Shown here: piece by piece, positions 5,237-9,452 of the stretch
Layout: every line of letters starts with the position of its first letter
How positions within the stretch are numbered: the first letter of the stretch is position 1
From: CAISGS01 sp044376615
Lineage (GTDB): Bacteria; Pseudomonadota; Alphaproteobacteria; Caulobacterales; Caulobacteraceae
DNA: 9,452 bases
NCBI GenBank assembly: GCA_044376615.1
Contig: JBILKO010000101.1
Coordinates: 1 to 9,452 of the forward strand
Direction of reading: 5' to 3'
Notes under the pieces: model-generated
Database searches by the model: none
What the model was told of the DNA's origin: nothing
Seen by the model: the letters and a program-made list of their open reading frames with translations, nothing else
Program-made: the position numbers and the translations under genes

Positions 5237-5914
5237 ATGGACAGTCATTATGATGATCAGGCTGATGTTGAGGCCGCCGTCGCCGCGGGTCTGCACCGCG
5301 AGCTGATCGGCGGCCTATGGGACGCGGTTGGCCAGTTGCAATTTGATTTCCTGGTCGCCGAGGGTCTTAAGCCCGCGCATCATTTGCTGGATATTGGCTG
5401 CGGCAGTCTGCGCGGCGGCGTGCATTTTGCCCGCTATCTCGAGCCTGGGCATTATTGGGGCATTGATTCTGGCCATGCCCTGATCGAGGCGGGCTATGAG
5501 ATCGAGCTTGCCCAGGCCGGCCTACAAGCCAAGGTGCCACGGCATAATCTGATCACGGACGATCTATTCCGGTTCGCGCAATTTGGCCGCAGCTTTGATC
5601 TGGCCATTGCCCAGTCCCTCTTCACCCATCTGGCCGCCAATCGCATTCGGCTGTGCCTGCATAATCTGGCCAAGGTCATGCCCAGGGGCGGGCGTCTGTT
5701 TGCGACCTTTTTCATCGCGCCGGATGATCACCCCCTGGACCTAGCCTATCGCCACCCGGCCGGGGTGGAGTCCTATGCCTATCAAGACCCCTTCCATTAT
5801 ACGGCCAAGGACCTTGGCCGCCTGGTCGCTGACACCCCCTGGCAAGTAATCTGGCAAGGCGATTGGAGCCATCCGCGCAACCAGACCATGGTGGTTTTGG
5901 AGCGTGGGGGGTAG
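5237..5914 (+). CDS. Class I SAM-dependent methyltransferase
   Basis: The 225-residue protein has a standard methyltransferase core: motif I LLDIGCGSLRGG (50-61) with the SAM-binding GCG, an acidic residue at Asp77 in WGIDSG for the ribose hydroxyls, NLITDDLF (104-111), motif IV-like FDLAIAQSLFTHL (120-132) and the post-I GGRLFATFFI (151-160). Residues 1-45 form a helical cap containing GLHRELIGGLWDAVGQLQFDFL. The acceptor is unknown. The start has GGCGGAG (5224-5230) at a 6-base spacing. It lies 63 bp after the SRPBCC gene and probably belongs to the same cluster. Unlike the methyltransferase at 474, it has a canonical motif I and host-like GC. Confidence 0.88.
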   Translation: MDSHYDDQADVEAAVAAGLHRELIGGLWDAVGQLQFDFLVAEGLKPAHHLLDIGCGSLRGGVHFARYLEPGHYWGIDSGHALIEAGYEIELAQAGLQAKVPRHNLITDDLFRFAQFGRSFDLAIAQSLFTHLAANRIRLCLHNLAKVMPRGGRLFATFFIAPDDHPLDLAYRHPAGVESYAYQDPFHYTAKDLGRLVADTPWQVIWQGDWSHPRNQTMVVLERGG

Positions 5915-5949
5915 GGGGCGGCGCTTTACTGTGCCAGTTTGCAGCAGAA

Positions 5950-6219
5950 GTGACCGTTTGGAGATCTAACATTTCCCCCGCCCCCTACCACTTTTATGTC
6001 CATGCCCACCGTCCAGCCTGGCGCTTGGTGCGGGCCGAAGGTGCAGATTGGCAAGACGGGGCGGTCGCGGCGGATTGGGTTTTTACCCGCGCGCGGTCGG
6101 GACCGGATACCAATCCGGACGTTAAGGCCTTAGTCGATGTGCAGGGGTATTGCCTGTTTCGCTTAGGCGGAACCTTTGCCGACGTGGCGGCGGATATGGC
6201 CTCGCCGCCTAAGCCCTAG
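5950..6219 (+). CDS. Small uncharacterised protein, start uncertain
   Basis: I do not recognise this protein. From the first in-frame GTG (5950) it has 89 residues: PYHFYVHAHRPAWRLVRAEG (12-31), ADWVFTRARSGPDTNPDV (41-58), and VDVQGYCLFRLGG (62-74), a mix of aromatic-rich strands suggesting one small alpha/beta domain. There is no signal peptide or membrane segment. The frame is open back into the preceding methyltransferase gene, but no ATG is available there, only TTG 5863. A good GGAG (5960-5963) sits 7 bases before an ATT codon at 5971, so initiation at ATT, giving 82 residues, is possible. Codon use is like that of the neighbours, supporting a real gene. It follows the methyltransferase closely and ends sharing CTAG with the opposing PepSY gene. 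Confidence 0.6.
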   Translation: MTVWRSNISPAPYHFYVHAHRPAWRLVRAEGADWQDGAVAADWVFTRARSGPDTNPDVKALVDVQGYCLFRLGGTFADVAADMASPPKP

Positions 6220-7574
6220 GCCAACCCCAAAAACCGCCGCACCGGCGCGATCCGCTTCAGCACCAGGGTCTCCACCAGCGCAATCGCGACAATCGACATC
6301 CCTAGCACCGGTAAAAACAGGCCCAGGGCCACGATCAGGACCGCCAGGCCCTTGGACGGGATGCCGGTTGCCAGGGGCGGCGGGGCGCCGAGTTGGCCGT
6401 GGGGGCGTCTTTGCCACCAATGGATGGCGGCGCTGATCACCAGGGTGCAAAGGCCAAGGGCGGTGATCAGGCCGAGCAGCTGGTTGGCCCAGCCAAATAG
6501 CTGGCCCTCATGCAGGGCGGTGCCATAGCCGACCAGGCGGTCGATCGGGTGGCGCTTGGCAAAGTCTTGGCGGCTGAGGATCTTGCCCGTGGCGGGGTCC
6601 AGGGTCAGGCTGACGCGCAGGGGCCGGTTTTGCGCGTCGGAGCGGGCGGTCCATCCGGGGCTCTTGGCCGAGGGCGGGGCAATCAGGACCGGCGGGGCGA
6701 GATTCAGCGGCCTGACCGCGGCGGTCATGGCGGCGAAGGAAGGTTTGGCGGGGCTGGCCGGTGCGGAGCTAGCACTGGGCCCGCCCATATCCATGCCTGG
6801 CATGGACTCGGCGGCGGCGTCTGCGGCGCGGCTGGTGGTCCAGTCTTGGCGCACGACATCGGTATGGGTCAGACGCCGAGCGGCCTTGAAGCCTTCGCCC
6901 CAGACCGTCGTCCAGGGCAGGCCGGTTAATAAGAGCACAAGCGCAAACCCAGAGACCCAGACCCCAGTCACCGCATGCAGGTCGCGCCAAAATAGGGTCT
7001 TGCCAGAGCCGAGCCTAGGATAGACTAGGCCCGCCAGCCCCTTGGCCCCGCGCGGCCACCACAGATAAAGCCCGGTCAGGATCATCACAATCGCCCAAGA
7101 GGCGGCCAGCTCGACCAGGAGCTTGCCGCGATCGCCAATCAAGAGCTCGCCATGAATGGCCTTGATCACGGCCATGAACCGGTCCTTGGTCGGCACGATC
7201 TTGAGGATGGCTAGGCTTTGCGGGTGGACATAAACCAGCTGATCCTGGCCCTGCGCCTTGACCGTAACCCGCACCGCGTCGTGCAGGTCCTGACGCACCT
7301 CCAAGGTTTTGAGCCTTGCGCCGGGAACCGCCTTTAGGGCTGCGGCAACTTGCGCATCGGCACTGGCGGGTGGGCCGGTAAAAGCCAGCTGGTCATAGGG
7401 CCGATCCAGCCAGGCCTCGATCTGGGCCTTGAACAAATAGGTCGAACCGCTAATGGCCAGGATCAGGATAAAGGGCAGGCAAAACAGGCCAGCATAAAAG
7501 TGCCAGCGCCATATGGAACGGTAGAGGATCACGGCCTTGGTCTGGGCCTGCGAATTCACAGCATGAACGGTCAT
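6216..7574 (-). CDS. PepSY-TM domain inner-membrane protein, metal/siderophore uptake type
   Basis: The 452-residue protein matches PepSY-associated TM proteins (COG3182-like). It has a cytoplasmic WRWHFYAGL (22-30), then TM1 (about 27-48), a periplasmic PepSY-like domain (about 70-130), HGELLIGDRG (141-150), TM2 (about 152-173, ending LWWPRG), LFWRDLHAVTG (194-204), TM3 (about 204-222), a second periplasmic domain (about 225-345) and TM4/TM5 (about 363-385 and 408-435). His25, His141, His200, His355 and His385 lie near membrane edges, consistent with the proposed heme or metal redox role of the family in releasing metal from imported complexes. A Met-rich MPGMDMG (258-264) in the second periplasmic domain could bind copper. 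It starts 9 bp after the TonB-dependent receptor stop, so the two form one operon. Confidence 0.9.
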   Translation of the reverse strand: MTVHAVNSQAQTKAVILYRSIWRWHFYAGLFCLPFILILAISGSTYLFKAQIEAWLDRPYDQLAFTGPPASADAQVAAALKAVPGARLKTLEVRQDLHDAVRVTVKAQGQDQLVYVHPQSLAILKIVPTKDRFMAVIKAIHGELLIGDRGKLLVELAASWAIVMILTGLYLWWPRGAKGLAGLVYPRLGSGKTLFWRDLHAVTGVWVSGFALVLLLTGLPWTTVWGEGFKAARRLTHTDVVRQDWTTSRAADAAAESMPGMDMGGPSASSAPASPAKPSFAAMTAAVRPLNLAPPVLIAPPSAKSPGWTARSDAQNRPLRVSLTLDPATGKILSRQDFAKRHPIDRLVGYGTALHEGQLFGWANQLLGLITALGLCTLVISAAIHWWQRRPHGQLGAPPPLATGIPSKGLAVLIVALGLFLPVLGMSIVAIALVETLVLKRIAPVRRFLGLA

Positions 7575-7583
7575 GGCCTAGTC

Positions 7584-9452
7584 CTAACCCTTGATCTTCA
7601 GATCAAGCACGAATGTGCGTTGTGGAAGCGGGTGGGCGACATAGGCTTGATCATTAAACAGATTGTCTATGCCGATACTGATCTGGGCTTGCGGGGTCAG
7701 ATTATAGGCGACGCGGCCATCGACCGTGAAATACTCGCTCTGAAATCCGTAAGCATCGCCGCGCACCAGGCCAAATAGGTCTGAATTTGGCCGTGAGGCA
7801 TAGCGCCAGCCGAGCGACAGCTTTAACGCGTCGCTGACCCGGTAGCGAAGATTGCCATTGGCCCGCCAGTCTGGAATCCGCGGAAAGGCGACCCCTTCGG
7901 CGGCCCGGGCCGCTCGGTTCTTGACCGTCTTGGCCTCCATCCAGGCCCCGTTGAGGTCCATATCCAGTCCATCGACCAGGATGTCGGTGGCCTCTAGGAT
8001 CAGTTCCGCACCCACTTGCTGCACCTGATCAATATTCTTGTAGGAGGTAACCACCGCGCCATAGGGGTTCAGGCCGCTGAAACTGAAAATGGCGTCGTCG
8101 ATGTTTTGATAGAATAGGCTGGCCGTCGCCCGCACCTTGGAAAAACTCCGGCGCAGGATCAGGTTGGCATCGGTTGATTTTTCCGGCTTAAGATTCGGGT
8201 CAAAGCTTTGCGGGTCAATTTGGCGGGTCACATCGTCAATTCTGCCTTGAAACAGCTCGCCGACCGTTGGAAACCGCACAGCGCTACCAAGGCTCAGTTG
8301 CAGCCCGATGTCGCCGGGAAGCCGCCCTTGCAGGCTAAGCTTGGGGCTGACCGAGCTGTCGGAGCGATCGTCATAACCGCTATCGATCCGTGTTCCGCCC
8401 AGCGCCTTGCCAAGCCCGCCATCAAAGGCCCGCCACTGGTCAAGCCGTACGCCCGCCGTCAATTCAAAGTCTGGATTAAGCGCAATCTCGTCCTCTAACC
8501 ACATGCCTAAAAGGCTGGTCTTGCCATAGGTCGAGGCCGAATAGACCGGCGCTGTGGCATCCTTCCAACGGGTTGTGGCGAAGGTATCCTGATCGGTTTG
8601 ATAGAGGTTGGCATTGATCCCGAACCCGAGCTTATGCGCGCCGAACCGCTGCTCTGCGGTTACATCCCCGGTCCACCAGCCCGGCGTATTCTGCCTTGTT
8701 ACTGTGCCTGCACCATTGGCCCGGCCCGTCAAATAGTCCTTTGAAGTGCGTACATCCTGGCTGGCAATCCAGTAGCGGGACAGGTTGGCCGACACCGTCC
8801 AGCCAAGCGCCGGACCACTGAGTTTCAATCCGCCCAAATACTCGGTCCGTGCCGTCAAGGACTGGGTCAGGCCGGTCGCATTCCAGACCTTGCCGCCAAA
8901 ACTGACCTTGCCCTGGCCAATGACGCTGCCGGAAGTATCACGCAGAAAGCTTCGGACGTCCGTTAGGTCCTGATCGGTCTTCCAGCCAAGGCCAAGGGCC
9001 TCGGCCGTCCAGCCATTTTGCGCGGCATAGCCAAGCCTCAGCCGAAACTGATCCTGGATCACATGCACGGGCGAGGCCGCGCCAAACACGGGGCTTGCCA
9101 AACGCTGGTCATCAAACGCGCCGGTAACAGGCGTCGCTGACCCTGTGGCGGCGGTCAAAAGCGTATAGGTCATGGACTGACCGACATTATCAAAATGTCG
9201 AAAGCCTGCCCGAACAGTCAGGGGTCCGTCTGAAGGTTGATAAGACCCGCCGGCCTCGAGGCTGTAGCCCCTAAAACTTTCGTCAAAGCCATATTCTTTG
9301 AACGGCATGATCATGGTCTGGACCGTGGCATAGACCGTCTTGCCCTGTGGACGCTCGGTGGTGACCGAGATCACCCCGCCCATCGAATTGCCGCCATAGC
9401 GGGCTGAATAGGGGCCATAGACAATATCAAATTGCTGAACCTCGGCGGGCCC
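7584..9452 (-). CDS. TonB-dependent outer-membrane receptor, 5' end beyond the window
   Basis: The frame is open to the window edge for 622 residues; the signal peptide, TonB box and most of the plug lie outside. The visible N-terminus is the end of the plug: VYGPYSARYGGNSMGGVISVTTERP, the conserved GPxSxxYGxxxxGGVI motif. The remainder is a beta-barrel with alternating aromatic strands, including SAVRFPTVGELFQG and LKPEKSTDANLIL, and the C-terminal IDNLFNDQAYVAHPLPQRTF followed by a final strand, all typical of siderophore-type receptors. It would import a metal complex or other large substrate using TonB energy. The ligand cannot be told. The PepSY-TM gene directly downstream argues for iron or another metal. 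An internal ATG (9383) is not the start. Confidence 0.95.
   Translation of the reverse strand, partial: GPAEVQQFDIVYGPYSARYGGNSMGGVISVTTERPQGKTVYATVQTMIMPFKEYGFDESFRGYSLEAGGSYQPSDGPLTVRAGFRHFDNVGQSMTYTLLTAATGSATPVTGAFDDQRLASPVFGAASPVHVIQDQFRLRLGYAAQNGWTAEALGLGWKTDQDLTDVRSFLRDTSGSVIGQGKVSFGGKVWNATGLTQSLTARTEYLGGLKLSGPALGWTVSANLSRYWIASQDVRTSKDYLTGRANGAGTVTRQNTPGWWTGDVTAEQRFGAHKLGFGINANLYQTDQDTFATTRWKDATAPVYSASTYGKTSLLGMWLEDEIALNPDFELTAGVRLDQWRAFDGGLGKALGGTRIDSGYDDRSDSSVSPKLSLQGRLPGDIGLQLSLGSAVRFPTVGELFQGRIDDVTRQIDPQSFDPNLKPEKSTDANLILRRSFSKVRATASLFYQNIDDAIFSFSGLNPYGAVVTSYKNIDQVQQVGAELILEATDILVDGLDMDLNGAWMEAKTVKNRAARAAEGVAFPRIPDWRANGNLRYRVSDALKLSLGWRYASRPNSDLFGLVRGDAYGFQSEYFTVDGRVAYNLTPQAQISIGIDNLFNDQAYVAHPLPQRTFVLDLKIKG
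7590..7607. repeat. 8-bp inverted repeat at the receptor gene's end
   Basis: CTTGATCT (7590-7597) and AGATCAAG (7600-7607) are exact reverse complements two bases apart, within the last codons of the receptor gene. In RNA they would form a hairpin just before the stop codon and the PepSY start. It could tune expression between the two genes, but it may merely reflect codon choice. Confidence 0.4.

Noticed and set aside
6176..7023. Long + strand open frames opposite the PepSY gene
   Set aside because: They are shadows of a high-GC gene: low-complexity Gly/Arg-rich translations without domains, while the - strand frame encodes a recognisable full-length membrane protein.
1..9452. CRISPR arrays, insertion sequences, integrases, toxin-antitoxin or phage-defence genes
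   Set aside because: I found no regularly spaced repeats, transposase or recombinase motifs, or defence domains in any frame.

Overview
The window looks like a chromosomal segment of a moderately GC-rich alphaproteobacterium, most likely in or near Caulobacterales. This rests on the general character of the proteins, the TonB-receptor/PepSY pair and the hairpin-rich intergenic repeats; no rRNA or other definite marker is present, so the placement is tentative. No functional RNA gene, insertion sequence, integrase or CRISPR array was found.

Layout. (1) Positions 1-473 hold no convincing gene. They are packed with hairpins and with a mosaic repeat that resembles an initiator tRNA split by a long hairpin. 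(2) 474-1274 (+) is a low-GC SAM-dependent methyltransferase. A 63-bp direct repeat lies on each side of it (186-248 and 1309-1371). (3) 1427-2221 (+) is a classical short-chain dehydrogenase and 2454-3425 (+) an aldo/keto reductase. Between them is a third tRNA-like fragment (2322-2356). (4) 3440-4174 (-) is an HTH/WYL regulator, convergent with the reductase and divergent from a + strand cluster: RidA-family protein (4262-4657), SRPBCC/AHSA1 protein (4754-5173), second class I methyltransferase (5237-5914) and a small unknown protein (about 5950-6219). (5) On the - strand, a TonB-dependent receptor (entering from beyond 9452 and ending at 7584) is followed after 9 bp by a PepSY-TM inner-membrane protein (7574-6216). 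Their shared stop region meets the small + strand gene at a CTAG.

How the parts may work together. The WYL regulator probably controls itself and the ridA-led cluster through two dyads in the 87-bp divergent spacer; one of them is a perfect TGTGA-N6-TCACA. The receptor and PepSY protein form a metal or metallophore uptake unit: outer-membrane import followed by inner-membrane processing. A Met-rich MPGMDMG segment in the PepSY protein raises the possibility of copper. The two oxidoreductases are probably separate metabolic genes.

The least ordinary part is the repeat family at the left. It carries tRNA-like D and anticodon arms with a CAG anticodon loop, recurs three times in 2.4 kb, and shows pairing-preserving differences between copies.
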